Assembly: GCF_002210105.1 (NCBI RefSeq) | Contig: NZ_AQQU01000011.1 | Location: 1-64,000 of the forward strand | DNA length: 64,000 bases | Direction: 5' to 3' | Source: Oceanicola sp. 22II-s10i | GTDB taxonomy: Bacteria; Pseudomonadota; Alphaproteobacteria; Rhodobacterales; Rhodobacteraceae | Part shown: one piece after another, positions 49,208 through 57,853 of the stretch | Layout of the letters: the number at the start of each line of letters is the position of its first letter | How positions within the stretch are numbered: position 1 is the first letter of the stretch | Translations under genes and position numbers: made by a program | Notes under the pieces: generated by a model | Database searches by the model: none | What the model was told of the DNA's origin: nothing | Seen by the model: the letters and a program-made list of their open reading frames with translations, nothing else

Positions 49208-49972
49208 ATGGACGGACTGCTTTCAGGCCGCGTGGCGATCATCACGGGCGCGGGACGCGACAGCGGCATCGGCTTTGCAACCGCGCAGCTTTTCATCGCG
49301 CATGGCGCACGGGTCGTGATCTGCGACCTTGCGGCGGAGGCGCCCGAGGCGACGGCGGCCAGACTGGGCGAGGCGGCACGTGCCGCGGTTTGCGACGTGA
49401 CGGATGCGGCGAGCTGCCGAGCGGCGGTCGAAACCGCGGTCTCGGCGTTTGGACGGCTGGACGTTGTGGTGAACAACGCGGGCGTCACGCAAAGGCGCAC
49501 GGTGGCCGAGGTCACGGCGGAGGATTACGACCTCGTGACCGACGTGGTGCTGCGCGGCACGTTGCTGATGACGCAGGCCGCGCTGCCGCATCTGTCGCGG
49601 GACGGCAGCGGTTCCATCGTCAACGTCTCGTCCCTGTCGGCGCAGCAGGGCGGGGGCATTTTCGGCGGGCCGCACTACTGCGCGGCCAAGGCGGGCGTGC
49701 TGGGGCTGACCCGCGCGATGGCCAAGGAATTCGGACCCGAGGGGATCCGCGCGAATGCCATCACGCCCGGCCTGATCATGACCGATTTCTCGCGACGCGG
49801 GCCCTCGGCCGACGCGGGCAAGATCGAGGCGGCCAAGGACTATCCGCTCGGAAGGCCGGGATCGCCCGCAGACATCGCGAACGCGGCGCTCTACCTCGCG
49901 TCGGACCTGTCGTCCTACGTCACCGGCATCACCCTACCGGTCAACGGCGGGTCGTTCATTTCGGGGGGCTGA
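49208..49972 (+). CDS. SDR-family oxidoreductase
   Basis: 254 residues from the ATG at 49208. Rossmann motif TGAGRDSGIG (a two-residue insertion in the usual TGxxxGIG), NNAGVTQ, NVSSLSAQ and the active-site HYCAAKAG with Tyr and Lys. C-terminal ITLPVNGG. It follows the LysR gene by 26 nt and precedes the VOC and acetoin-dehydrogenase-like genes. It may oxidise a secondary alcohol to the ketone or diketone cleaved by the downstream ThDP complex. Confidence 0.86.
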   Translation: MDGLLSGRVAIITGAGRDSGIGFATAQLFIAHGARVVICDLAAEAPEATAARLGEAARAAVCDVTDAASCRAAVETAVSAFGRLDVVVNNAGVTQRRTVAEVTAEDYDLVTDVVLRGTLLMTQAALPHLSRDGSGSIVNVSSLSAQQGGGIFGGPHYCAAKAGVLGLTRAMAKEFGPEGIRANAITPGLIMTDFSRRGPSADAGKIEAAKDYPLGRPGSPADIANAALYLASDLSSYVTGITLPVNGGSFISGG

Positions 49973-50081
49973 CGACACCGCATGACCGGGGCTCATGCCG
50001 CCGTTGGCCAATGCGTCATTTGCGGCCAGGCCGCCCGGCGGGCATGCCTTTCGCAAGGCAGACTGCGGAAGGAACATGCCC

Positions 50082-50606
50082 ATGAGCCGGATTTTCGGCC
50101 CCGTCCGACAACTCGGATTCGTCGTCCACGACATGGAGGCGGCGATGCACCACTGGAGCCGGACCCTCGGGATTGGCCCCTTCTTCTACTTCCCCACCGT
50201 GGTGATGGACGACTTCCAGCATCGCGGCACGCCGCAGCAGATCGAGCTGGGGATCGCGCTGGCCAATGACGGCGAGATGCAGATCGAACTGATCCAGCAG
50301 ACGAACAGCGCGCCCTCCGCCTACCTCGAACACATCGCGGCGCATGGCCAAGCCATGCACCATACCTCGGCCTGGACCACGGATTTCGACGGCGACATGG
50401 CGCGGATCCTCGAGGCCGGGCACACCGTCCTGCAATCCGGCCGGATCGGGGACAACCGCTTCGCCTATTTCGAGACGCAGGGCGACTATCCCTCGACCAC
50501 GATGGAGCTCTACGACGTCACCGGGCGTCCGACGCGGCTGAACGACAAGGTCCGCGACGCCGCCCGTGACTGGGATGGCGGCGACCACGTCGTCCGGTTC
50601 GGGTGA
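50082..50606 (+). CDS. VOC (glyoxalase/dioxygenase superfamily) protein
   Basis: 174 residues from the ATG at 50082, 8 nt after GGAAGGA (an ATG at 50076 is too close). Vicinal-oxygen-chelate fold with paired beta-alpha-beta-beta-beta units: LGFVVHDMEAAMHHWSRTLGIGPFF begins the first, and MHHTSAWTTDFD with a His begins the second. IQIELIQQTN-like Glu residues (QIELI, MELYD) would be metal ligands. Epimerases, lyases and dioxygenases share this fold. It is 10 nt upstream of the E2-like gene and thus part of the same catabolic operon. Confidence 0.82.
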   Translation: MSRIFGPVRQLGFVVHDMEAAMHHWSRTLGIGPFFYFPTVVMDDFQHRGTPQQIELGIALANDGEMQIELIQQTNSAPSAYLEHIAAHGQAMHHTSAWTTDFDGDMARILEAGHTVLQSGRIGDNRFAYFETQGDYPSTTMELYDVTGRPTRLNDKVRDAARDWDGGDHVVRFG

Positions 50607-50616
50607 GGGCGGGGCT

Positions 50617-51717
50617 ATGACGATCAAGGCCATACGCATGCCGAAATGGGGCCTCGCCATGGAGGAAGGCACCATCATCGAGTGGATCGTGCAGGAAGGC
50701 GATGACATCGCCGAGGGCGACGAACTGATGGACATCGAGACCACCAAGATCACCAATGTGCTGGAGGCGACGAATTCCGGACGCCTCGCGCGGATCGTGG
50801 CGGGCGCGGGCGAGGTGATGCCGGTCGGCGCGCTGATCGGCGTACTGACCGAGGGCGAGGTGCCCGAGGCCGAGATCGACGCCTTCATCGCAGCCAGCCC
50901 CGCGACCGTGGTCGAAGAGGACGAGGCGGGCGAGGGCGACGCGCTGGCCGTGGAGACGATCGAGGCCGGGGGGCGCAGGCTGAACGTCGCGACCGCCGGG
51001 TCGGGCCGGCCGTTGGTGCTGATCCACGGGTTTTCCGGGGACTTCAACAACTGGCTCTTCACGATCGAGGACCTCAAGGGATCGGCGCGGATCGTCGCGC
51101 CGGACCTGCCGGGTCACGGTGCGTCCGAAAAGGACGTGGGTGACGGATCGCTCGGCGAGATGTCCGACGCGCTGGCCGCAATGCTGCGGCACATGGACAT
51201 CGCGGACGCCGTGGTCGTCGGACATTCGCTCGGCGCTGCCGTGGCAATGTGCATGGCGCTGGATCATCCGGCGCTGGTGGCGCGGCTCGGGCTGGTCTGT
51301 CCGGCAGGGTTGCCCGGCGGGACGCTGAACGACGATTTCCTGAGGGCGATCGTCGAGGCGGAAAAGACCCGCGACGTGAAGAAGGCGCTGCTGCTGCTGG
51401 TCCGGGATCCCGACACGGTCAGCCGCGACATGGTCGATGGCGTGACCCGCGCGATCCGTCTGGACGGCGCGCAGGCGGCGCTTGGCCGGATCCGCGCGCG
51501 GATGCTGGAGGGCGACGATTTCGCCGACCTGCAGGCGCGGCTGAAGGACCTGCCGCCGGCCGTGGTCATCGCCAGCCCTCATGACGCCATCGTCGGCACG
51601 CCGGACGCCGGTGCGCTGCCCGCCGGATGGACGCTCCACCACATCGACGCCGCCGGACACCTGCCGCACCTCGAAGCGGCGGCCGAGGTCAACGCGCTGC
51701 TGCGCGAGCTGCTCTGA
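50617..51717 (+). CDS. acoC: Lipoyl-domain/alpha-beta-hydrolase fusion, acetoin dehydrogenase E2-like
   Basis: 366 residues from the ATG at 50617. Residues 1-75 form a biotinyl/lipoyl domain with the lipoylation site IETTKITN (K44). A linker rich in Glu and Ala leads to an alpha/beta hydrolase domain (about 115-366) with LIHGFSGDFNNW, nucleophile GHSLGAA (S204) and a C-terminal DAAGHLPH His. This fusion is characteristic of AcoC of the acetoin dehydrogenase complex, which differs from normal E2 acyltransferases. The E1 alpha and beta genes follow with 9-nt gaps. The symbol is by similarity; the substrate may be another alpha-diketone. Confidence 0.82.
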   Translation: MTIKAIRMPKWGLAMEEGTIIEWIVQEGDDIAEGDELMDIETTKITNVLEATNSGRLARIVAGAGEVMPVGALIGVLTEGEVPEAEIDAFIAASPATVVEEDEAGEGDALAVETIEAGGRRLNVATAGSGRPLVLIHGFSGDFNNWLFTIEDLKGSARIVAPDLPGHGASEKDVGDGSLGEMSDALAAMLRHMDIADAVVVGHSLGAAVAMCMALDHPALVARLGLVCPAGLPGGTLNDDFLRAIVEAEKTRDVKKALLLLVRDPDTVSRDMVDGVTRAIRLDGAQAALGRIRARMLEGDDFADLQARLKDLPPAVVIASPHDAIVGTPDAGALPAGWTLHHIDAAGHLPHLEAAAEVNALLRELL

Positions 51718-51726
51718 GAGGACATC

Positions 51727-52692
51727 ATGCAACTCAGCCGAGACGACCTGAAACGCGCCTATACAGCCATGTTCACCATCCGCGCCTTCGAGGAGCGGGT
51801 CGAAAAGGAATTCGCCGACGGCACGATCCCCGGCTTCGCCCATGTCTACCTCGGGCAGGAGGCGTCGGGGGTGGGGGTCTGTTTCGACCTGACCGACGAT
51901 GACTGGATCGGGTCGACCCACCGGGGCCACGGTCACTGCATCGCCAAGGGCTGCGAGATCGAGGGCATGTTCCTCGAAATCATGGGGCGCGAGGGCGGCA
52001 TCTGCGGCGGCAAGGGCGGGTCGATGCATATCGCCGACATGGACAAGGGAATGCTGGGAGCGAACGCCATCGTCGGTGGCAGCCCGCCGCTGGCCGTCGG
52101 CGCGGCGCTGACGCAGAAGCTGCGCGGCACGGACCGGGTCGCGGTCGCCTTCTCGGGCGACGGCGCGTCGAACCAGGGCACCACGCTCGAAGCGATGAAC
52201 ATGGCGGTGATCCTGAAGGTCCCGATGATCTTCGTGTTCGAGAACAACGGCTATGGCGAATTCACCGCCTCGGACTACTCGGTCGGCGCGGCGTCGCTGG
52301 CCGACCGTGCGGCGGCGTTCGGCATGCCCGCGCAGACCGTGGACGGGGCGGATTTCTTCGCCGTCCATGCGGCGATGCGAGACGCGCTGGAACATGCGCG
52401 GTCGGGGCGGGGGCCCTACACGCTGGAAACGCGGTGCTCGCGCTTCCTCGGCCACTTCGTCGGCGATCCGCAGAAGTATCGCGGCCCCGAGGAACTGGCC
52501 GAGGCGCGGGCGAACGATCCGATCTCGCGGTTCCGCGATAGGGTGGGCGAGGCCGCGCTGCTGGACATGGCCGAACTGGACGAGATCGAGAGCGCGGTGC
52601 GCGCGCGGGTGGACGCCGCCGCCGCAGCCGCACGTGAGGCGCCGATGCCGTCGCTCGCCACGCTCGAAACTGATGTTTACGTGAAATACTGA
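51727..52692 (+). CDS. acoA: Thiamine-diphosphate-dependent E1 component, alpha subunit (acetoin dehydrogenase-like)
   Basis: 321 residues. AcoA/PdhA features: FTIRAFEERVEKEFADGTIPGFAHVYLGQEA, THRGHGHCIAKG, GGKGGSMHIAD and the ThDP motif SGDGASNQGTTLEAMNMA (GDG at residues 144-146) ending at ENNGYGEF. It forms the alpha2beta2 E1 with the next gene product. Its closeness to AcoC argues for acetoin or another 2-hydroxyketone/diketone rather than pyruvate. No E3 (dihydrolipoamide dehydrogenase) gene is in the window, so a chromosomal E3 must be shared. Confidence 0.84.
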   Translation: MQLSRDDLKRAYTAMFTIRAFEERVEKEFADGTIPGFAHVYLGQEASGVGVCFDLTDDDWIGSTHRGHGHCIAKGCEIEGMFLEIMGREGGICGGKGGSMHIADMDKGMLGANAIVGGSPPLAVGAALTQKLRGTDRVAVAFSGDGASNQGTTLEAMNMAVILKVPMIFVFENNGYGEFTASDYSVGAASLADRAAAFGMPAQTVDGADFFAVHAAMRDALEHARSGRGPYTLETRCSRFLGHFVGDPQKYRGPEELAEARANDPISRFRDRVGEAALLDMAELDEIESAVRARVDAAAAAAREAPMPSLATLETDVYVKY

Positions 52693-52701
52693 GGGGCAGG
52701 G

Positions 52702-53703
52702 ATGGCAAGGATTTCCTACCGCAAGGCGATCAACCAGGCGCTGGAGCAGGAGATGGCCCGCGACCCGAACGTGATCCTGATGGGGATCGACGTGGGCGGC
52801 GGCTCCGGCGGGTCGGGCGATGTCGGCTCGGTCGGCGGGGTGATGGGCGTGACGAAGGGGCTCTATCCCAGGTTCGGCCCGGATCGCGTGATCGACACGC
52901 CAATCTCGGAAAGCGCGATCATCGGCGCGGCGGCGGGGGCTGCCGTCACCGGCATGCGCCCGGTGGCCGAGTTGATGTTCGTCGACTTCCTCGGCGTCTG
53001 CCTCGACCAGATTTACAACCAGGCGGCCAAGTTCCGCTACATGTTCGGCGGCAAGGCCCGTACGCCGCTGGTGATCCGCACCATGGGCGGGGCCGGGATG
53101 CGGGCGGGGGCGCAGCACAGCCAAATGCTGCATCCGATCCTGACGATGATACCGGGGCTCAAGGTCGTGATGCCCTCCAGCCCCTACGACGCCAAGGGAC
53201 TGCTGATCCGGGCGATCCGGGACGACGATCCCGTCGTGTTCCTCGAATCAAAGGCGCTCTACGACATGAAGGGCGAGGTGCCCGAAGAGGCCTACGAGAT
53301 CCCCTTCGGCGAGGCGAACTGGCTGCGCGAAGGGCCGGACGCGACCATTGTCGCCTTCGGGGCCATGGTGCCGCGCGCGATGCAGGCGGCGGATGCGCTG
53401 GCAAAGGACGGGGTCCGCGTTACCGTGCTCGACCCGCGCACGACCTCGCCGTTGGACGAGGACGCCATCCTCGAAAGCGTCGAGGACACCGGCCGCCTGA
53501 TCGTCGTCGATGAAAGCCCGCCGCGCTGTTCGCTCGCGGCCGACGTGGCCGCGCTGGCCGCCAGCCGGGCCTTCGGTGCGCTGAAGGCACCGGTCGGCAT
53601 GGTCACATGCCCCCACACCCCGGTGCCCTTCGCGCCGAACCTCGAGGACGCCTATATGCCCAGCGTCGAACGGATCGTCGCGGCGGTGCAGGCCACGCTC
53701 TGA
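52702..53703 (+). CDS. acoB: E1 component, beta subunit (acetoin dehydrogenase-like)
   Basis: 333 residues. Transketolase-like PYR and C-terminal domains: ISYRKAINQALEQEMARDPNVILMG, VIDTPISESAIIGAAAGAA with the catalytic Glu, ELMFVDFLG, and VLDPRTTSPLDEDAI in the C-terminal domain. It is the last gene of the plus-strand operon and is followed by a perfect bidirectional terminator at 53731. Confidence 0.86.
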   Translation: MARISYRKAINQALEQEMARDPNVILMGIDVGGGSGGSGDVGSVGGVMGVTKGLYPRFGPDRVIDTPISESAIIGAAAGAAVTGMRPVAELMFVDFLGVCLDQIYNQAAKFRYMFGGKARTPLVIRTMGGAGMRAGAQHSQMLHPILTMIPGLKVVMPSSPYDAKGLLIRAIRDDDPVVFLESKALYDMKGEVPEEAYEIPFGEANWLREGPDATIVAFGAMVPRAMQAADALAKDGVRVTVLDPRTTSPLDEDAILESVEDTGRLIVVDESPPRCSLAADVAALAASRAFGALKAPVGMVTCPHTPVPFAPNLEDAYMPSVERIVAAVQATL

Positions 53704-53730
53704 TCCGCCTGTCCTCCCGCAGGCGGACGG

Positions 53731-53765
53731 AAAACCCCGCCGAGGTTCTGCCTCGGCGGGGTTTT
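53731..53765. terminator. Bidirectional Rho-independent terminator
   Basis: AAAACCCCGCCGAGG (53731-53745), loop TTCTG, CCTCGGCGGGGTTTT (53751-53765): perfect 15-bp arms with A- and T-runs at the ends. It lies between the convergent acoB-like and TRAP large-permease genes and works in both directions. Confidence 0.92.
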
Positions 53766-53807
53766 CATCTGGCCATCGCGGACCGGGCCGGGGGAAATTG
53801 CCCGGCG

Positions 53808-55109
53808 CTAGATCAGCACCAGCGCGATGTCGTTGAACGCGACCAGCAGGGCGATGATCACCAGCTCTACCAGAACGAAGGGGATCGCGCCCCGGAACGC
53901 CTGCATGATGTCGATCTCGGGCACCGTGTTCTTGACCACGAAGATGTTCAGCCCGACCGGCGGGGTGATCGCCCCGATCTCGGCGCACTTGGTCACCAGG
54001 ATGCCGAACAGGATCGGGTCGATCCCCGCATCCAGCACCACCGGAAAGATGATCGGCAGGGTCAGCAGCATCATCGTGATCGCATCGACGAAGAAGCCGA
54101 GGAACAGGTAGGGCACCAGCAACAGCAGCGTCAGCTGCCACACCGGCAGATCGAACTGCGTCAGCCAGAGCGTCAGTTGCTGCGGCACCTGCGTCGTCGT
54201 CAGGGCCAGCCCGAAGAACCCCGCGCCGATGATCAGCAGGAACACGCTGGAGGTGGTCACGCCGGTGTCCACCAGCCCGCGCCAGATGATCGCCCGGCGG
54301 TTGCCGCCCCTGAGCAGGACGATCAGCACCGCGCCCGCCGCGCCGAAGGCCGCCGCCTCGGTCGCCGTTCCGATCCCGAGGTAGATCGTGCCCATGACGA
54401 CGAGGAAGAGAAAGATCACTTCCCAGCAGTCGAAGGTCGCCCGGACCTTCTCGGCCACCGAATAGCGCTGCCCCTTCAGGTTGGGACCGGCGCCCGGCAC
54501 CAGTTTGACCCAGCCGAACAGCAGGATCGCGTAGAGCGCGGCGGTCAGCAGCCCCGGCACGATGCCGGCGAGGAACAGGTCGGGGACCGAGGTTTCGGTC
54601 GCGATGGCGTAGACGATGAGCAGGCCCGACGGCGGGATCAGCACGCCGAGCGTGCCGGCCGCCGCGACGCTGCCCGCGCTGATCGCCTGCGAATAGCCTT
54701 CCTTCAGCATGCGCGGCACCGCGACCTGCGCCACCGTCGCCGAGGTGGCGAGGCTGGAGCCCGAGACGGCGGCGAAGCCCGCGCAGGCGAAGACGGTCGA
54801 AATGGCCATGCCGCCGGGCAGGGCGCCGACCCAGACCCGTGCGCTGTCGAAGGCCCTGTGCGCGATGCCCGCCGAGAAACTCATGTGACCCATGAAAAGG
54901 AACAGCGGCAGCACCACGTAGGCGAGGTTTGCCGAGGCCGAGTAGGGGAAGGTCGAGACGAGGAATTCCGTCGCGATCCAGGGCCGCGTCAGCATCAGCC
55001 CGATCAGGCCGGCGGTCAGCAGCGAATAGGCGATCGGCACGCCGATGAAGAGCAGCACGAGCATGCCGCCAAGCAGGCCGAAGCCCAGTCCGAGGTCGAT
55101 GGATTGCAT
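53808..55109 (-). CDS. TRAP transporter large permease (DctM-type)
   Basis: 433 residues with about 12 membrane segments. DctM motifs: VLPLFLFMGHMSF, CAGFAAVSGSSLATSATVAQVAVPRM, AAGTLGVLIPPSGLLIVYAIA, FVDAITMMLLTLPI and GAITPPVGLNIFVVK. It ends the TRAP operon and is convergent with the aco-like genes. The small permease gene is 13 nt upstream. If the binding protein is inactive (see 55716), this transporter may be non-functional. Confidence 0.89.
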   Translation of the reverse strand: MQSIDLGLGFGLLGGMLVLLFIGVPIAYSLLTAGLIGLMLTRPWIATEFLVSTFPYSASANLAYVVLPLFLFMGHMSFSAGIAHRAFDSARVWVGALPGGMAISTVFACAGFAAVSGSSLATSATVAQVAVPRMLKEGYSQAISAGSVAAAGTLGVLIPPSGLLIVYAIATETSVPDLFLAGIVPGLLTAALYAILLFGWVKLVPGAGPNLKGQRYSVAEKVRATFDCWEVIFLFLVVMGTIYLGIGTATEAAAFGAAGAVLIVLLRGGNRRAIIWRGLVDTGVTTSSVFLLIIGAGFFGLALTTTQVPQQLTLWLTQFDLPVWQLTLLLLVPYLFLGFFVDAITMMLLTLPIIFPVVLDAGIDPILFGILVTKCAEIGAITPPVGLNIFVVKNTVPEIDIMQAFRGAIPFVLVELVIIALLVAFNDIALVLI

Positions 55110-55122
55110 TGTGTCGTCCGTC

Positions 55123-55647
55123 TCAGAGTGAGCCGCTGTGATCCGGCAGACCGGATTTCATCCGGTCATGGCCCCAGATCACGGTGCCGATCAGATCGCT
55201 CAGGATCTGCAGGGTCAGCAGGGCGAGCCCGATGGCGAGGATGATCCGCTCCGGCCAGATCGGCCAGGCGTGGACGCCGAACGAGATTTCGCCGCGGTCG
55301 GTTGCGGTCACGGCATAGCCTGCCGTCAGCCAGGCTATGATGCCGATGCCAACGACCGCGATCAGCAGCGAAAGAACCCGCTGCGCGCGCTTCATACGCG
55401 GGGGCATCAGGTCGACCAGCACGGTCACCTGGAAGTTGGAATCCGTCGCCTGCGCACCGGCCATGCCGAGGAAGACCTTGATGATCAGCAGCATCACGCT
55501 GATCTCGGTCGCCAGCGGCAGCGGCGCGGCAAAGAAGGCGCGGCCGACCACGTCGGTGATGATGACCACCATCATCGCCCCGGTCGCAAGACCGCTGAGC
55601 GAACCGATGACGATGCTGATCCGGGACATCGCGATGAAGAACTTCAT
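55123..55647 (-). CDS. TRAP transporter small permease (DctQ-type)
   Basis: 174 residues with four hydrophobic segments (about residues 8-38, 45-65, 85-110, 130-150) and the DctQ-like LATEISVMLLIIKVFLGMAGA in the second. It lies between the binding-protein and large-permease genes. The 68-nt gap to the binding-protein gene has no clear hairpin. Confidence 0.84.
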   Translation of the reverse strand: MKFFIAMSRISIVIGSLSGLATGAMMVVIITDVVGRAFFAAPLPLATEISVMLLIIKVFLGMAGAQATDSNFQVTVLVDLMPPRMKRAQRVLSLLIAVVGIGIIAWLTAGYAVTATDRGEISFGVHAWPIWPERIILAIGLALLTLQILSDLIGTVIWGHDRMKSGLPDHSGSL

Positions 55648-55715
55648 TGGACCGCTTTTCGTTTGCAGGACAGGTGGGCCACGGCGGATGCCGCCGTGGC
55701 CGTTCGAAATGCGGC

Positions 55716-56810
55716 TCAGTTGCCGCCCTTCATCTTGACGTAGGTCGCGAGGCCCGGCGTGTAGACCGCGTCGGCCTCGTACTTGCCGACCAGCTCGACG
55801 AACTGGTCATAGAGCTCGCCGCCCTTGTCGGTCACGGCCGATGCGGTCTCGATGAACTTCTCGCGCATCAGCGGGCCCATGACCTCTTTCCACGCGGCGG
55901 CTTCCTCGTCCGTGGCCAGGATCACCTCGATGTCCCCCGCCTCGTCGATGAAGCGCTGCGCGGCCTTGGCCATCGCATCGTTGATCAGCTCGACATACTT
56001 GCCGGGGATCTCGGCGGCGACGGCGTCGATGACGGCTTTCTGCTCGTCACTCAGCCGGTCGTAGGAGGACTGGTTGAAGGAGGCGATGGAGACCGAGTTG
56101 ATCCCCAGACGTCCCGCGTCCGAAGCATAGCCGACGACCTTGGGCACGCCGTTGTTGACCGCGCTGTCGAAGGGCGCGTTCGCCATGGCGTCCAGCGCCT
56201 CGCGGTTCACGGCCTCGACGGCGTCGGCGAAGCTCATCGGGACAGGCGAGCCGCCGCCGGCCTCGACGCCCCATGCGATCGCGGCCACGGCGCGGATACG
56301 CTTGCCGGCCATGTCCTCGGGCTTGCGGATCGGGAAGTTCCCCCAGATGCCGCCGTCGGGAAAGGGCAGCGCCCACATCATCTTGACCCCGTGGGACGAG
56401 AATTCATTCTACAGGTCGGCGTTCGACTCGTAGAGATCCTTGAACGCGTAGACGACCGCATCCGCCTTTTCGGTGATCCACGGCAGGACCACGTTGGACA
56501 GGGGATATTCCTTGGGGTTGTAGGCCTGCGGCGTGGCGGTGGCGAAATCGACCGCCCCCTGGCTGAGGCCGGGATAAAGGTCCGGCGCCTTCATCAGCGC
56601 GCCGCCGGGATAGCGTTCGAACACGATGTCGCCGCCGCTGCGTTCCTCGACCTGGTCCATGAACCAGGTGTCGAGCGTGGTGGCGATGGACCGCTCCGAG
56701 ATGTAGCCGGCATAGACCAGCTTGGTCTGCGCCATGGCTGCAGGCGCCAGGAGCGCCAGCGCGGCGGCACTTGCGCAAACGATATTTCTAAGCTTGAGAT
56801 CGAATTTCAT
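55716..56810 (-). pseudogene. TRAP transporter substrate-binding protein (DctP-type) interrupted by an in-frame amber codon
   Basis: The frame runs from an ATG at 56810 through a signal peptide (cut after LLAPAAMAQ, residue 28) and the N-terminal DctP lobe (LVYAGYISERSIATTLDTWF) to residue 133, where TAG at 56411-56409 stops it. The same frame goes on without other lesions through NEFSSHGVKMMWALPFPDGG, the AGKRIRAVAA ligand-Arg region and a normal C-terminus, 364 codons in all. A CAG-to-TAG change (Q to stop) explains it best. The other choices are a sequencing error, suppression, or a truncated 133-residue product, which would not bind a ligand. Confidence 0.85.
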
Positions 56811-57034
56811 TATGTCCTCCCTTCCCGGCCATTCCAGCCGGGCCGCTGCCCGCTGGTGTCTCTGGCCGCAAGATGGTCGCCGGGGGACGATCTTGCGGTG
56901 AATATCCCAATTATCACGCGGTTTCGTGTCATCTCAAATGAACTGTGTTCAATCCGCGGATCACGTGCCGGGTATGCCCCGTCGCCCCGTGCAGATTGGT
57001 CGAAGGGGAGCCTTTCCCATTGCGTGCCGGTTAG

Positions 57035-57048
57035 TGTAATCGTTTCCG
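57035..57048. promoter_or_regulatory. LacI-type half-operator upstream of the SDR gene
   Basis: TGTAATCGTTTCCG. The left half and the central CG are identical over 11 bases to both operators at 9255 and 9287, and the right half is degenerate. It lies 28-41 nt before the SDR start and 225 nt before the divergent TRAP gene. Confidence 0.45.
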
Positions 57049-57075
57049 CAATTCGTTCAGCCAAGGGAGGGGCCT

Positions 57076-57837
57076 ATGCCACATATGGACAGCACACGCT
57101 TTGCAGGACGGGTGGCAGTCGTGACCGGCGGGAACCGCGGCATCGGGCTGGAAATCGCGCGTCAGCTGGCCGAAGGCGGTGCGCGCGTGGCGATCTGGGC
57201 GCGGGACACGGATCGCATGGACGCGGCCGCGGCCGAGCTTTCGACCCTGACCGAAGTGCAGTGTGTCCGCGCGGACGTCGCGTCAGAGGCCGATGTGCGG
57301 GCCGCGGCGGATGCAACGCTGGGGCTGTTCGGCAAGGTCGACATCCTTGTCAACAACGCGGGCATCCTCGGCCCCAGTGCGCCGGTCGGCAGCTATTCAA
57401 CTGCTGACTTCGCGCAGGTGATGCAGGTGAACCTGATGGGCACGTTCCACTGCTGTTCGGCGCTCGTGCCCGCAATGAAGGCCGCCGGATACGGGCGGAT
57501 CGTGACCCTGTCGTCGGCCTCCGGCAAGGACGGCAATCCCTTCGTCTCGGGCTATTCCTGCTCCAAGGCCGCGCAGATCGCCTTTACCAAGGCGCTGGCC
57601 AAGGAGGTGGCGACCGATGGTATCCTCGTCAACGCGGTCACTCCCTCGGCCAGCCCCACCGACATTTTCGGCGATTTGGACGAGGCACTGACCCGCGCCC
57701 TGCTGAGCCGTGTGCCCATGGGCCGGTTCGTCCAACCGCATGAGATCGCCAAGATGGTCTGCTGGCTGTGCAGCGACGACTGCTCATTTTCGACCGGTGC
57801 GACGTTCGACATTACCGGCGGGCGGACGACGTTCTGA
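57076..57837 (+). CDS. SDR-family oxidoreductase
   Basis: 253 residues from the ATG at 57076, with AAGGGAGGGGCCT upstream (an ATG at 57085 is an alternative). Classical SDR: TGGNRGIG (residues 17-24), NNAGILG, LSSASGKDG and the active-site YSCSKAA. The C-terminus GATFDITGGRTTF is standard. It is divergent from the TRAP genes and ends 16 nt before the convergent Opp-type ATPase gene, so it is monocistronic. It is the third SDR in the 45-58 kb region, likely working on the substrate imported by the TRAP system. Confidence 0.86.
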   Translation: MPHMDSTRFAGRVAVVTGGNRGIGLEIARQLAEGGARVAIWARDTDRMDAAAAELSTLTEVQCVRADVASEADVRAAADATLGLFGKVDILVNNAGILGPSAPVGSYSTADFAQVMQVNLMGTFHCCSALVPAMKAAGYGRIVTLSSASGKDGNPFVSGYSCSKAAQIAFTKALAKEVATDGILVNAVTPSASPTDIFGDLDEALTRALLSRVPMGRFVQPHEIAKMVCWLCSDDCSFSTGATFDITGGRTTF

Positions 57838-57853
57838 CGGTGTCAGTCCCGCT

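Noticed and set aside
56409-56411. Selenocysteine or pyrrolysine codon in the TRAP binding protein
   Set aside because: The codon is TAG, not TGA, and pyrrolysine machinery is not expected in this kind of bacterium; orthologous proteins need no such residue here. A nonsense mutation or sequencing error is simpler.
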